A DNA stretch of 64,000 nt from Blastococcus tunisiensis. GTDB taxonomy: Bacteria > Actinomycetota > Actinomycetes > Mycobacteriales > Geodermatophilaceae. The stretch spans positions 66,216 through 130,215 of the forward strand of contig NZ_FOND01000006.1 in the NCBI RefSeq assembly GCF_900112815.1, written 5' to 3'. The position numbers were made by a program, and so were the translations under genes. This document shows positions 43,824 to 53,098 of this stretch, piece by piece (the first letter of the stretch is position 1; each line of letters begins with the position of its first letter). The notes under the pieces were generated by a model. That model was not told the DNA's origin. It saw nothing but the letters and a program-made list of their open reading frames with translations, and made no database searches.

Positions 43824-44747
43824 ATGGACGCCACCGCCCCCTCGGGCAAGCAGCACGCCCTCACCCTCGGCGACCAGGACCTGGTCGTCACCGAGGCCGG
43901 GGGCACGCTGCGGCGCTACGCCGTCGGCGACGTCGACGTCCTCGACGGCTTCGCGGCCGACGGGATGTGCACCGGGGCACGCGGGCAGACCTTCGTGCCC
44001 TGGCCCAACCGGATCGGCTGCGGCAGCTACTCGTTCGCCGGCGGGGAGCACCAGCTGCCGCTCAGCGAGCCGGGGGCCGGCAACGCGATCCACGGGCTGA
44101 CGCGGTGGGCGAGCTGGCAGCTCGCGGACGACGACCACGTCAGCCTCCGGCTGACCCACCGGCTGCACGCGCAGCCGGGCTATCCGTTCCCGCTGCGCTG
44201 CCGGCTCACCTACCGTCTCCTCCCGCAGGGGCTGCGGGTGGAGACCAGCACGACCAACGAGGGGGCCGGCCCGTGCCCCTACGCCACCGGCGCGCACCCC
44301 TACGTCTCCCTCGGCGTGCAGCGCGTCGACGACCTCACGGTGACCCTGCCGGCCGCGACGTGGTACCCGACCGACGACCGCGGCATCCCGACCGGACGGC
44401 GGTCCGTCGAGGGCACCGGGCACGACCTGCGGGAGCCGCGGCGGATCGGGGACCTGCAGCTCGACACCGCGTTCACCGACCTCGACCGGGACTCCGACGG
44501 GGGCAGCACGGTACGGATCTGCGCACCGGACGGCCGCGCGGCGGAGCTGTGGCTGGACGGGTCCTACCGCTACGTCGAGCTGTTCACCGGCGATTCGCTG
44601 CCCGACCCCGCGGAGCGCCGGCGATCCCTCGGCGTGGAGCCGATGACCGCGGCCCCGGACGCCTTCCGCAGCGGCGACGGTCTCCGGACGCTCGAGCCCG
44701 GCGAGACCGCGACGTCGGTGTGGGAACTCCGGCCGCGCCTCCCGTGA
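43824..44747 (+). CDS. Aldose 1-epimerase-family protein
   Basis: 307 residues; ATG with AGGAGGAG upstream. Beta-rich galactose-mutarotase fold: WPNRIGCGSYSFAGGEHQLPL, H90 (NAIHGLTRW), H158 (TGAHPYVSLG) and a Glu in SYRYVELFTGD make the usual catalytic set. It interconverts alpha and beta anomers of hexoses, possibly those set free by the GH15 enzyme upstream. Ends six bases from the convergent formate dehydrogenase operon. Confidence 0.9.
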   Translation: MDATAPSGKQHALTLGDQDLVVTEAGGTLRRYAVGDVDVLDGFAADGMCTGARGQTFVPWPNRIGCGSYSFAGGEHQLPLSEPGAGNAIHGLTRWASWQLADDDHVSLRLTHRLHAQPGYPFPLRCRLTYRLLPQGLRVETSTTNEGAGPCPYATGAHPYVSLGVQRVDDLTVTLPAATWYPTDDRGIPTGRRSVEGTGHDLREPRRIGDLQLDTAFTDLDRDSDGGSTVRICAPDGRAAELWLDGSYRYVELFTGDSLPDPAERRRSLGVEPMTAAPDAFRSGDGLRTLEPGETATSVWELRPRLP

Positions 44748-44753
44748 TCCGGC

Positions 44754-45794
44754 TCAGGCCGGCGATCGCGGGCTCTCCGCCGGCGCGTGCGCCGGGCTCT
44801 GCGCCGCCAGCCGTGCCCGTTGCGGCTCCACGGTGTACCGCGGGTCGGCCGCCGAGGCCATCCCGGCCTCGAACACCCCCCAGCGGGTCAGCGCCGATGC
44901 GGTGAGGAGGAGCGCACCGCCGGCCCGTCCCAGCCAGGGCCTGCGGGCCCCGGCGAGGGCGGCGGCGCTGCCGGCGATCAGCAGCTTCTCCCCCAGCTTC
45001 ACCAGCCGGCCGGAGCGGCCGTGCGAGTAGGGCTCGCCGACCATCCCCAGCCGCTTCTCCAGGAGACGGGTCGCCGCGACCTCCGTCGCAGCGCCCGCGA
45101 CCGCAAGCCTGCGCGGGAGCCCCGCCTCGGCCGCCGGCCCGGCGAGCAGCCCCAGCCCCCCGGCCGACGCCGCGCTCGACCCCGCGAAGACGAACGGCAT
45201 CTCCCGGTAGGCGTCGTGCCAGGCCGGCACCGCCGTGTCCGACACCAGGGCCGCCGTGTAGGTGGCCACCCCGCCGCCCAGGAGCGCCGACCCGGCCGTG
45301 GCGAGCAGCCCCAGCCGCGGCAGCCGACCCGTCACCGCGCTGCCGGCCGCTGCTGCGGCCAGCGGCCCGTACCCGGCGAGCAACCACGAACCGACGCTCA
45401 TCGGCGAGGTCACCTTGATGACCCGCAGCATGTTGAGGAAGCGGCCCGGCCGGCCGAGGTCGTGGACCAGGCCGGCCAGGGAGAGGCCGAGGCCGGCCAC
45501 GGCGCCGGCCTTGGTGACCCGGGACAGACCCGGGCGGCGGGTGACGTCCGCCGCCAGCGCCAGCATCGACGAGGCGCCGGCCAGCCCCCCGGCGAAGAAG
45601 TACCCGGGGATGTCCGGCGTCTCCCACACCGGGGAGTTGAGGATCGGCTTGCCGTAGTAGGACGTGAACGCTGCGTCGGGGACCACGGGCTGCTCCCCGC
45701 CACGGCGCCGCCGGCCACCCCTGGCCCCGGTCAGCGCGCCGCGGCCGGGGATCTTCGGCTGCACGCCCTCCCGGGTCACCTCCGACTCGCTCAT
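44754..45794 (-). CDS. nrfD: NrfD/PsrC-type membrane subunit of formate dehydrogenase
   Basis: 346 residues; ATG overlaps the FdhB stop (ATGA). N-terminal disordered arm, then about eight membrane helices with IPGYFFAGGLAGASSMLALA, LVHDLGRPGRFLNMLRV and SPMSVGSWLL, the hallmarks of NrfD. It binds quinone and replaces the cytochrome b subunit of FDH-N. Last gene of the operon. It would pass electrons from the ferredoxin subunit to menaquinone. Confidence 0.93.
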   Translation of the reverse strand: MSESEVTREGVQPKIPGRGALTGARGGRRRRGGEQPVVPDAAFTSYYGKPILNSPVWETPDIPGYFFAGGLAGASSMLALAADVTRRPGLSRVTKAGAVAGLGLSLAGLVHDLGRPGRFLNMLRVIKVTSPMSVGSWLLAGYGPLAAAAAGSAVTGRLPRLGLLATAGSALLGGGVATYTAALVSDTAVPAWHDAYREMPFVFAGSSAASAGGLGLLAGPAAEAGLPRRLAVAGAATEVAATRLLEKRLGMVGEPYSHGRSGRLVKLGEKLLIAGSAAALAGARRPWLGRAGGALLLTASALTRWGVFEAGMASAADPRYTVEPQRARLAAQSPAHAPAESPRSPA

Positions 45795-46789
45795 CCTCGC
45801 CTCCCGACCAGCGCACCGACGACCATGCCGGCCAGGGAGAGCGCCGCCAGGCCGACGTGCCGCCACATGTCCGGCAGGTCGCGGGTGGTCACCACCGGGT
45901 CCGGTGGCAGGCCGTAGACCTCCGGCGCGTCCAGCAGCAGGAAGAACGCGCCGTCCCCACCGACGCCGTCGTCGGGATCGTGGCCGTAGAGGCGGGCATC
46001 GGCGACGCCCTGGCCGTGCAGCCGCTCCACCCGCTCCGCGGCGCGGTCCCGCAGCTCGTCGAGGACGCCGTACTGGATGGAGTCGGTCGGGCAGGCCTTG
46101 GCGCAGGCGGGCTCCTGCCCCACGGACGTCCGGTCGTAGCAGAGGGTGCACTTCCACGCCCGGCCGTCGTCCTTGCGCTGGTCGATGACGCCGTAGGGAC
46201 AGGCCGGGATGCAGTACCCGCACCCGTTGCAGATGTCCTCCTGGACGATCACCGTGCCGAACTCGGTGCGCACCAGCGAACCGGTCGGGCAGACGTCCAG
46301 GCAGGCGGCGTGCGTGCAGTGCTTGCACACGTCGCTGGCCATCAGCCACCGCAGGTCCCCCGTCCCCGCCGGCGCACCGTCCGGGCCGGCCGTGGTGGGT
46401 GTCATCGCGGCCGCCTGCGGTGCCGTTCCCGACCCCGCCGCCGCCATGTCCAGGACGTTCACCGACGAGTGGTCGACACCGGGTTCCTGGCCGGCCAGCG
46501 GCTTGCGCTGCTCGATGAAGGCGACGTGCCGCCAGGTGTCGGCGCCGAGGCCGGCGGTGTTGTCGTAGGACATCCCGGTGAGGGCGATGCCGTCCTCCGG
46601 GATGGCGTTCCACTCCTTGCACGCGACCTCGCACGCCTTGCAGCCGATGCACACCGACGTGTCGGTGAAGAAGCCCATCCGCGGCGGGTGGTCGGCGTGC
46701 CCGGAGAGCGTCGCCGGGTCCGCGTCGCCGCGCAACGCCCGGTCCAGGCCCGTGCGCAGCACGGGGGCGTCGAGGAAGACCCTGGTCAC
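45791..46789 (-). CDS. Formate dehydrogenase Fe-S subunit (four 4Fe-4S clusters)
   Basis: 332 residues from GTG 46789; MGFFTDTSVCIGC at residue 38 is the region where many homologues begin. Cysteine sets: CIGCKACEVACK (from C47), CKHCTHAACLDVCP, CNGCGYCIPACP, CTLCYDR ... CAKACP. A C-terminal membrane helix (WRHVGLAALSLAGMVVGALV) anchors it, as in FdnH/HybA. Electron conduit between catalytic subunit and NrfD. Confidence 0.94.
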   Translation of the reverse strand: MTRVFLDAPVLRTGLDRALRGDADPATLSGHADHPPRMGFFTDTSVCIGCKACEVACKEWNAIPEDGIALTGMSYDNTAGLGADTWRHVAFIEQRKPLAGQEPGVDHSSVNVLDMAAAGSGTAPQAAAMTPTTAGPDGAPAGTGDLRWLMASDVCKHCTHAACLDVCPTGSLVRTEFGTVIVQEDICNGCGYCIPACPYGVIDQRKDDGRAWKCTLCYDRTSVGQEPACAKACPTDSIQYGVLDELRDRAAERVERLHGQGVADARLYGHDPDDGVGGDGAFFLLLDAPEVYGLPPDPVVTTRDLPDMWRHVGLAALSLAGMVVGALVGRRG

Positions 46790-46804
46790 GAGGTCACCGC
46801 CATG

Positions 46805-49800
46805 TCAGATCTCCGTCCCGGTCTGCTCGGTGATGCCCGCCCGTTCCTGGTACTCGCGGACCAGTGCGCCGCGTGCCGGCCCCCGGGGCCGACGGCCCGG
46901 GCGGATGTCGCAGGTGAGCGCCTTCACCTCCTGGATGTGCACGTTGGGGTCGAGCGACTGGTGGCTGAGCTCGTTGGCGGCGTCGCCCGTGGTCAGCCCG
47001 TTGCCGCCCCAGTGGTAGGGCAGGCCGACCTGGTGCAGGGTGCGGCCCTGGACGGTGAGCGGCGTCATCCGCTCGGTGACCAGGACCCGGGCCTCGATCG
47101 CCGCCCGGGCGGTCACCACCGTGGCCCAGCCCAAGTGCTCCAGACCGCGCAACCGCGCCAGCTCCGGGGAGACCTCGCAGAACATCTCCGGCTGGAGCTC
47201 CGCCAGGTACGGCAGCCCACGGCTCATCCCGCCCGCCGTGTGGTGCTCGGTCAGCCGGTAGGTCGTCACCGCGAACGGGAAGACGTCCGAGCCGGGCGCA
47301 CTACCGGTCGGGTGGTACCTGTTGTGGTCCCCGGGCGGCAGCACCTGGCGGGCCGGGTTGCGCTGCTGCCCGTACAGCAGGTTGTCGAACGGCGATTCCT
47401 GCGGCTCGTAGTGGGTGGGCAGCGGCCCGTCGGCGAGCCCGGCCACCGCGAACAGCCAGCCCTTGCCGTCGGACTGCATGATGAACGGGTCGACGCCCGA
47501 CAGGGCCTCACCGCCGGTCGCGTCCTCGGGTGGCCGGTGCCACGGGGACATGTGCGCGTCGAAGTCGGGGATGTCGTGCCCCGTCCACGTCGCGCTGTCC
47601 TCGTCCCACCAGACCAGGGCCTTGCGCTCGCTCCACGGCTTGCCGTCGGGATCGGCCGAGGCGCGGTTGTAGAGGACGCGCCGGTTGGCCGGCCAGGCCC
47701 AGCCCCACTGGTTGGCCACCCAGTCCTGCTCCTTGGCCGGCTTGCGCCGGTCGGCCTGGTTGATCCCGTCCGCGTAGACCCCGCAATAGATCCAGCAGCC
47801 GCAGGCGGTGGAGCCGTCCTCCTCCAGCTGCTCGTAGCTGGCCAGCGGCCGGCCCTCGCCGTCGTAGCCGTTGATCTCGGCGAGGACGGCCTCGGCCTCG
47901 GGCTCCGCGATCCTCCCCTTGGTCGGGTAGTCCCAGGTCAGGTCGAGGATCGGCCGGTCCCGGGGATCGGTGGACCCGGCCAGCTTCTCCCGGACGATCC
48001 GGCCCAGGTGGAACATGAACCACAGCTCGCTGCGCGCATCGCCCGGCGGCTCGACGGCCTGGTGGTGGTACTGCAGCATCCGCTGGGTGTTGGTGAAGCT
48101 GCCGTCCTTCTCGGTGTGCGCGGCCGCCGGGAGGAAGAAGACCTCCGTCCCGATGTCCTCGGTCCGCAGCTCCCCGCTCTCGATCTCCGGTCCGTCCTTC
48201 CACCACGTCGCGCTCTCGATGAGGGAGAAGTCCCGGACGACCAGCCAGTCCAGGTTGGCCATCCCCAGCCGCTGCATCGCCGCGTTGGCCGACCCGACCG
48301 CGGGGTTCTCGCCCAGCAGGAAGTAGCCGGTGCAGGTGCCCTCCCGCTGGGCGTGCACGGTCTCGTACGTGCTGTGGCTCCCGGTCAGCCGGGGCAGGTG
48401 CCCGAAGCAGAAGTCGTTCTCCGGGGTGGCCGCGGCCCCGTACCAGGCCTTGAGCAGGCTGACCGTGTAGGCCCGCATCTCGGTCCAGAAGCCCTTGTCC
48501 GCCCGCTCGCCCTCGATGAAGGAGTCGAGGTCCTCGTCGGCGTGCGCGTGGGGCATCGGGATGTAGCCCGGCAGGATGTTGAAGAGGGTGGGGATGTCGG
48601 TGCTGCCCTGGATCGAGGCGTGCCCGCGCAGCGCCATGATCCCGCCACCGGGCCGGCCCATGTTGCCGAGCAGCAGCTGCAGCACCGCGGCCGCCCGGAT
48701 GTACTGCACCCCCACGGTGTGCTGGGTCCAGCCGACCGCGTAGACGAACTCGCTGGTCCGGTCGCGGCCGGAGTTGTCCACCAGTGCCCGGCAGACCTTC
48801 AGGAACAGCTCCTGCGGGATGCCGCAGATCTGTTCCACCATCTCCGGCGTGTAGCGCGCGTAGTGCTTCTTCAGCACCTGGAAGACGCAGCGTGGGTGCT
48901 GGAGGGTCTCGTCGCGCTGCGGCCTGCCCTCCGCCCCGCTGGGACCGCCCGAGCCGGCCGACTCACCGCGCGAGTGCTTCTCCTGCAGCTTCTCGTACTG
49001 CTGGTCGCGCTTGCCCGAGGCCGCCTGCACCTGCGCGCCCTCGTACTGCCAGGAACCGGTGCTGTACGTGCGCCCCTCGCGATCGAAGCCCGAGAAGACG
49101 CCGTCGAGGTCCTCGGTGTCCTGGAACCCCTCCCGCAGGATGTTCGGCGCGTTGGTGTAGTTGACGACGTACTCGCGGAAGTACTTCTCGTTCTGCAGGA
49201 CGTGGTTGATGATCCCGCCGAGGAACGCGATGTCGGTCCCCACGCGCAGCGGCACGTGGATGTCCGCGAGCGCCGACGTACGGGTGTACCGGGGGTCGAC
49301 GTGGATGACCGTGGCCCCCCGCGCCTTGGCCTCCATCACCCACTGGAAGCCCACCGGGTGGCACTCGGCCATGTTCGAACCCTCGATGACGATGCAGTCG
49401 GAGTTCTGCAGGTCCTGCTGGTAGGTCGTGGCCCCGCCGCGACCGAACGAGGTGCCCAGACCGGGCACCGTGGAGGAGTGCTATATGCGTGCCTGGTTCT
49501 CGATCTGCACCGCGCCCATCGAGGTGAACAGCTTCTTGATGAGGTAGTTCTCCTCGTTGTCGAGGGTCGCTCCCCCGAGCGAGGCGAAGCCGAGCGTCCG
49601 GTTGACCTTCTTGCCCTCGTCCTCGTCCTGCCAGCCCTGACGGCGGCTCCTCAGCACCCGCTCGGCGATCATCTCCATCGCGGTGTCCAGGTCCAACGGC
49701 TCCCAGTCCGTCCCGTGCGGCCGCCGGTAGAGGACCCGGTGCTCCCGTCCGGAGCTGGTCACCAGCTGCTTGGTGGCCGCCCCCTTGGGGCACAGCCGCC

Positions 49801-50047
49801 CCCGGCTGACCGGCGAGTCGGGGTCGCCCTCGATCTGGGTGACCCGGCCGTCCTGCACGTAGACGTTCTGGCCGCAGCCCACCGCGCAGTACGGGCACAC
49901 CGACTTGACCACCCTGTCGGCCGTGGCGGTCCGGGGAACCAGGTTCCTCGTGGTCGCGCTGTAGGCGGCGCTCCCCCGCCCGAGCGGGTCGTCCCCGGTC
50001 AGCTGCCGGTACACCGGCCAGGACTCGATGAATGTCTTCAGGCCCAT
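46805..50047 (-). CDS. Formate dehydrogenase catalytic subunit, selenoprotein with UAG-encoded selenocysteine
   Basis: 1080 residues if the in-frame UAG at 49483-49481 is read as Sec189. Start is ATG 50047 with GAGGAA upstream. N-terminal 4Fe-4S motif C51-PY-C54-AVG-C58 ... C86 (CPYCAVGC, GRLCPKG) and molybdo/tungsto-bis-MGD domains. The frame before UAG ends ENQARI and the frame after it resumes HSSTVPGLGTSFGRGGATT; known formate dehydrogenases read ARI-U-H-SS here, so the stop stands exactly on the metal-binding Sec/Cys. The 891 codons behind it are intact and well conserved. No twin-arginine signal, so it probably faces the cytoplasm. Oxidises formate to CO2. A pseudogene reading is unlikely given the SECIS hairpin behind UAG. 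Confidence 0.93.
49451..49469 (-). promoter_or_regulatory. Bacterial SECIS hairpin
   Basis: On the mRNA strand, GGTGCCC-GGTCT-GGGCACC: seven perfect pairs around a GGUCU loop. It begins 11 bases after the UAG, the same distance and the same loop letters (GGUCU) as the SelB-binding hairpin of Escherichia coli fdhF behind its UGA. SelB recognises this element to deliver Sec-tRNA. Confidence 0.88.
49481..49483 (-). other. UAG codon recoded to selenocysteine (Sec189)
   Basis: The codon preceding CAC TCC TCC is TAG, not the usual TGA. Its place matches the catalytic Sec of formate dehydrogenases. UAG-Sec decoding by a tRNA-Sec with CUA anticodon is established for Geodermatophilus and Blastococcus; neither that tRNA nor selA, selB or selD lies in this window. 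Confidence 0.88.
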
Positions 50048-50054
50048 CGGTTCC

Positions 50055-50993
50055 TCACTGCTCCGTCTCGGGGTCGGGGTGGCCGGCACGGTCCGCGGGC
50101 CGCCCGGTGGCGTCCCGGGCCTCGTCCAGTGGGACGGCCGACGTCGCTGCCGCCGCCACGACCGGCCCGGGCCGGCGCGGGGCGTGCGGGTGCGGCCGGG
50201 TGGGTGCGTGCACCTGCGCGTCGAGGACGCGCCGGCCCAGCTCCGCCCGCTCGTCGTCGGAGAGCGCGTCGCGCAGGCGGAGGAAGACCTGGTCCTCGTG
50301 GGCCACGTGCTTGTGCAGCTGGGACGTCACCTCCTCCACGAGGTCGTCGAACTCCTCGCTCTGCGGATCCGCGCGGGACAGCGCCAGGAAGGTCTCGGTG
50401 GCCTGCTGCTCCTGGGCGATCCCCCGCTCGGCCCAGTCGTCGCCGTCGGGCAGGACGCGGCGCACCGCCGGCCAGAGGTGCTCCTCCTCGGCGGTCTCGT
50501 GGGAGGCCAGCGCCATGCTGATCATGTCGACGATCGACTCCCGCTCCGAGGCCTGCGCCGGGGTGCCGCCCGTGCTCGCGCCCGGGATTGCCGACAGCTG
50601 CTTGACCAGCGAGACGACCGCGTCGTGCTGCCGGGTCAGGACCGTGACGACGTCGGCGGTGGCACCGGGGTCGTTCACGGGGCCGGGTGTGGCCGTCCGG
50701 GCGCGGGCGGCGGCGACCATCTGCGGGTCCGCCCCGGCCCGCCGGCGCAGCCACGGGTGCACCACGGAGCTCGCATCGGGCTCGTGCAGCCGCGGGTTGG
50801 CCAGGTGCTGGCTGCTGCCGGGGAGGACCCCGGGACGCCGGTTCTCCGCCTCGGTGACGACGTCGCTGCCGTCCGCGGGGAAGCCCGTCGCGATGAGGTA
50901 GGCCAGCCCCGGGTGGATGCCCAGCCGTCGGGCGGCGGCCGGGTAGTCGGTGCCGCCGTCCAGAGCGGCGAGGACCTGGTCCCTGGTCGGCAT
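50055..50993 (-). CDS. Hemerythrin HHE-domain protein
   Basis: 312 residues from ATG 50993 with GGTGGAGG directly upstream. The middle section (about 115-240) is a four-helix hemerythrin-like domain with H123, H165-ETAEEE-H172 and H229-VA-H232-E233 as di-iron ligands. The N-terminus (MPTRDQVLAALDGG ... AARRLGIHPGLAYLIATG) looks like a helix-turn-helix or carrier segment. Directly upstream of the formate dehydrogenase gene in the same operon: possible O2, NO or iron guard for the oxygen-sensitive selenoenzyme (inference). Confidence 0.88.
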   Translation of the reverse strand: MPTRDQVLAALDGGTDYPAAARRLGIHPGLAYLIATGFPADGSDVVTEAENRRPGVLPGSSQHLANPRLHEPDASSVVHPWLRRRAGADPQMVAAARARTATPGPVNDPGATADVVTVLTRQHDAVVSLVKQLSAIPGASTGGTPAQASERESIVDMISMALASHETAEEEHLWPAVRRVLPDGDDWAERGIAQEQQATETFLALSRADPQSEEFDDLVEEVTSQLHKHVAHEDQVFLRLRDALSDDERAELGRRVLDAQVHAPTRPHPHAPRRPGPVVAAAATSAVPLDEARDATGRPADRAGHPDPETEQ

Positions 50994-51007
50994 CCTCCAC
51001 CCCCACT

Positions 51008-51023
51008 GTTGCTGTCCAGCAAC
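51008..51023. promoter_or_regulatory. 16-base palindrome upstream of the formate dehydrogenase operon
   Basis: GTTGCTG-TC-CAGCAAC, seven-base perfect arms, 14 bases before the hemerythrin ATG and in the 134-base divergent region to the FAD oxidoreductase. Good candidate operator for either operon; regulator unknown. Confidence 0.45.
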
Positions 51024-51127
51024 CGTCGGGGTCGACTCAACCAGGAGGGCGGCCGGACCGCATCCGGAACCCGACCGCACCGGCTGCCCGTCCGCCCGGC
51101 TGGCCGCCGTCCTCCCTCTCGCGCACC

Positions 51128-52609
51128 ATGATCGGCGTGAACGGGACCCCGGATGCCGTGGTCGTGGGCGCCGGCCCGAACGGGCTGGCCGCCGCGCTGC
51201 GGCTGTCCGCCGCCGGACTGCGGGTCCGGGTCGTCGAGCGCAACGGGCAGATCGGCGGCGGGCTGCGGTCCCAGGCGCTCACCCGGCCGGGGTTCGTGCA
51301 CGACGTCTGCGCCACGGCGCACCCGATGGCCGCCGCGTCCCCGTTCTTCCGGGAATGGGACCTCGCCGCGCGGGGCATCCGGCTCCGGCATCCGGAGTTC
51401 CCCTACGCCCATCCGCTCGAGGGCCGGCCCGCCGCGGTCGCCCGACCGTCGCTCGACGAGACGGCGGCCGCCTTCGGCGCCGACGCCGGCGCCTACCGGC
51501 GGCTGCTCGGCCCGCTCCTCGAGCACGGGGAGGACGTCGTCGACTTCTTCCTCGGCAGCTCCTTCCGGCGGCCGCCGACCCGCAGCCCGCTCGCGGTGGC
51601 CCGGTTCGGGGTGCTCGGCCTGCCGAGCATCCGCCGGCTCACCCGGAGCTGGTTCGACGACGAGGCTCCCCGGGCCCTGCTGGCCGGCGCCGCGGCGCAC
51701 GGCATGATGCCGCTCACCCGCGCCGTCACCGGCGGCCTGGGGCTCCTGCAGGGCATGCTGGCCCACCACGTCGGCTGGCCGGTGGTCGAGGGCGGGTCCC
51801 AGCGGCTGGCCGACGGGATGGCGGCGGCCCTGGCGGAGCAGGGCGGCGAGGTGGTGACCGGCCACGAGGTCACCGACCTGCGGGAGTTCGCCGGCGTCCG
51901 CGCGGTCCTCCTGGACACCACCCCCCAGGCGTTCGTGGAGATGGCCGGCGACCGGGTGCACGAGGGCTACCGCCGGTGGGTCTCCCGGTACCGGTACGGC
52001 CCGGGCGTGTTCAAGGTCGACTGGGCGCTGTCGGACCCGGTGCCCTGGGTCGACCCCGAGGTGCGCCGGGCCGGCACGGTGCACGTGGGGGGCACGCTTG
52101 AGGAGATGGTCGCCGCCGAGTCCGCGCCCGCGGCCGGACGGGTCGCCGAGCGGCCGTTCGTGCTCGCCGTCCAGCCCACGGTGGCGGACCCGACCCGGGC
52201 CCCGTCCGGCGGGCACGTGCTCTGGGCCTACGTGCACGTCCCGCACGGGTCGGACGTGGACATGACCGGGCGGATCGAGGCGCAGATCGAACGGTTCGCG
52301 CCGGGATTCCGGGACACCGTGCTGGACCGGCACACCTTCACGGCGCCGCAGATGGCGGAGGGGAACCCCAACGAGGTCGGAGGTGAGATCTCCAACGGCC
52401 GGCCGTCGCTGTGGCAGATGATCGCCCGGCCGGTGCCGCGGTGGAACACCTACCGGACGCCGGTGCCGGGTGTCTTCCTGGCCTCGGCGGCCACCCCGCC
52501 GGGGCCGGCCGTCCACGGGATGGCCGGGGACAACGCGGCCCGGGTGGCGTTGCGCGAGGTGTTCGGCATCCGGGAGAAGCCGCGGCTGCTCCCGCCTTCC
52601 CGGCGTTGA
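51128..52609 (+). CDS. FAD-dependent oxidoreductase, phytoene-dehydrogenase-like
   Basis: 493 residues. N-terminal dinucleotide motif VVVGAGPNGLAAALRLSAAGLRVRVVER and the C-terminal FAD segment GVFLASAATPPGPAVHGMAGDNAA place it in the CrtI/carotenoid-retinol oxidoreductase family. No carotenoid genes are nearby, so the substrate is open. The ATG at 51128 has no clear ribosome site; GTG 51137 is also possible. Confidence 0.88.
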   Translation: MIGVNGTPDAVVVGAGPNGLAAALRLSAAGLRVRVVERNGQIGGGLRSQALTRPGFVHDVCATAHPMAAASPFFREWDLAARGIRLRHPEFPYAHPLEGRPAAVARPSLDETAAAFGADAGAYRRLLGPLLEHGEDVVDFFLGSSFRRPPTRSPLAVARFGVLGLPSIRRLTRSWFDDEAPRALLAGAAAHGMMPLTRAVTGGLGLLQGMLAHHVGWPVVEGGSQRLADGMAAALAEQGGEVVTGHEVTDLREFAGVRAVLLDTTPQAFVEMAGDRVHEGYRRWVSRYRYGPGVFKVDWALSDPVPWVDPEVRRAGTVHVGGTLEEMVAAESAPAAGRVAERPFVLAVQPTVADPTRAPSGGHVLWAYVHVPHGSDVDMTGRIEAQIERFAPGFRDTVLDRHTFTAPQMAEGNPNEVGGEISNGRPSLWQMIARPVPRWNTYRTPVPGVFLASAATPPGPAVHGMAGDNAARVALREVFGIREKPRLLPPSRR

Positions 52610-52667
52610 CCGGAGGCCGGACGGGTAGGCCCCGAGAGCACCGTCCGCGCGTCGGAGAGGAAACACC

Positions 52668-53075
52668 ATGGCCTCGCCCAACCCCGGTCAGTCCACCGCC
52701 GACCTCCTGCAGTCGGTCAGCGCCGACGTCGCCGCGCTGGTCCGCCAGGAGCTGCAGAGCGCGCAGCAGGAGCTCGCCGCCAAGGCCCGTCAGGCCGGGA
52801 AGGCCGGCGCGCTGCTGGGGGCCGCCGCGCTGCTCGGGACCCTGGCCGCCGGGACGTCGGCCGCGCTGCTGCTGCGGCTCCTGGAGCAGCGCTTCTCCCG
52901 GCCCACCGCGGCGTTGCTGGCCACCGGCGTCTACGCCGGTGCGGCCGGCGCCCTCGCCGCCGCGGGGCTGGAGCAGCTGCGCACCGCCTGGCCGCTCGTG
53001 CCGGAGGCCGCGGTCGCCGGCGTGCGCGAGGACGTCCGCGCCGCGACGTCGACACCTCCGCCCGCGACCGGCTGA
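52668..53075 (+). CDS. Holin-superfamily (PF07332-like) membrane protein
   Basis: 135 residues with GAGAGG before the ATG. Amphipathic N-terminal helix ([33 protein letters not shown]) and two membrane helices ([45 protein letters not shown]). This is the common actinobacterial putative holin-X/phage-holin-3-6 pattern; such proteins are chromosomal and not evidence of a prophage. Function unknown. Confidence 0.8.
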   Translation: MASPNPGQSTADLLQSVSADVAALVRQELQSAQQELAAKARQAGKAGALLGAAALLGTLAAGTSAALLLRLLEQRFSRPTAALLATGVYAGAAGALAAAGLEQLRTAWPLVPEAAVAGVREDVRAATSTPPPATG

Positions 53076-53098
53076 CGGCAGCGCCTCCGGACCCCGGT

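Noticed and set aside
49481-49483. UAG read as pyrrolysine
   Set aside because: The position is the metal-ligand Sec/Cys of formate dehydrogenase and the hairpin matches SelB, not pyrrolysine context; pyrrolysine occurs mainly in methylamine methyltransferases.
46805-50047. Formate dehydrogenase as a pseudogene split by a nonsense mutation or sequencing error
   Set aside because: The stop falls exactly on the Sec codon position, a SECIS hairpin follows at the canonical distance, and both halves and the operon are intact.
45857-50521. A 1554-residue plus-strand ORF across the formate dehydrogenase operon
   Set aside because: Same shadow effect in high-GC DNA; composition of Val/Gly/Arg/Pro with no recognisable motif.
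52668-53075. Prophage remnant indicated by a holin-like gene
   Set aside because: No other phage genes nearby; this family is a normal chromosomal actinobacterial membrane protein.
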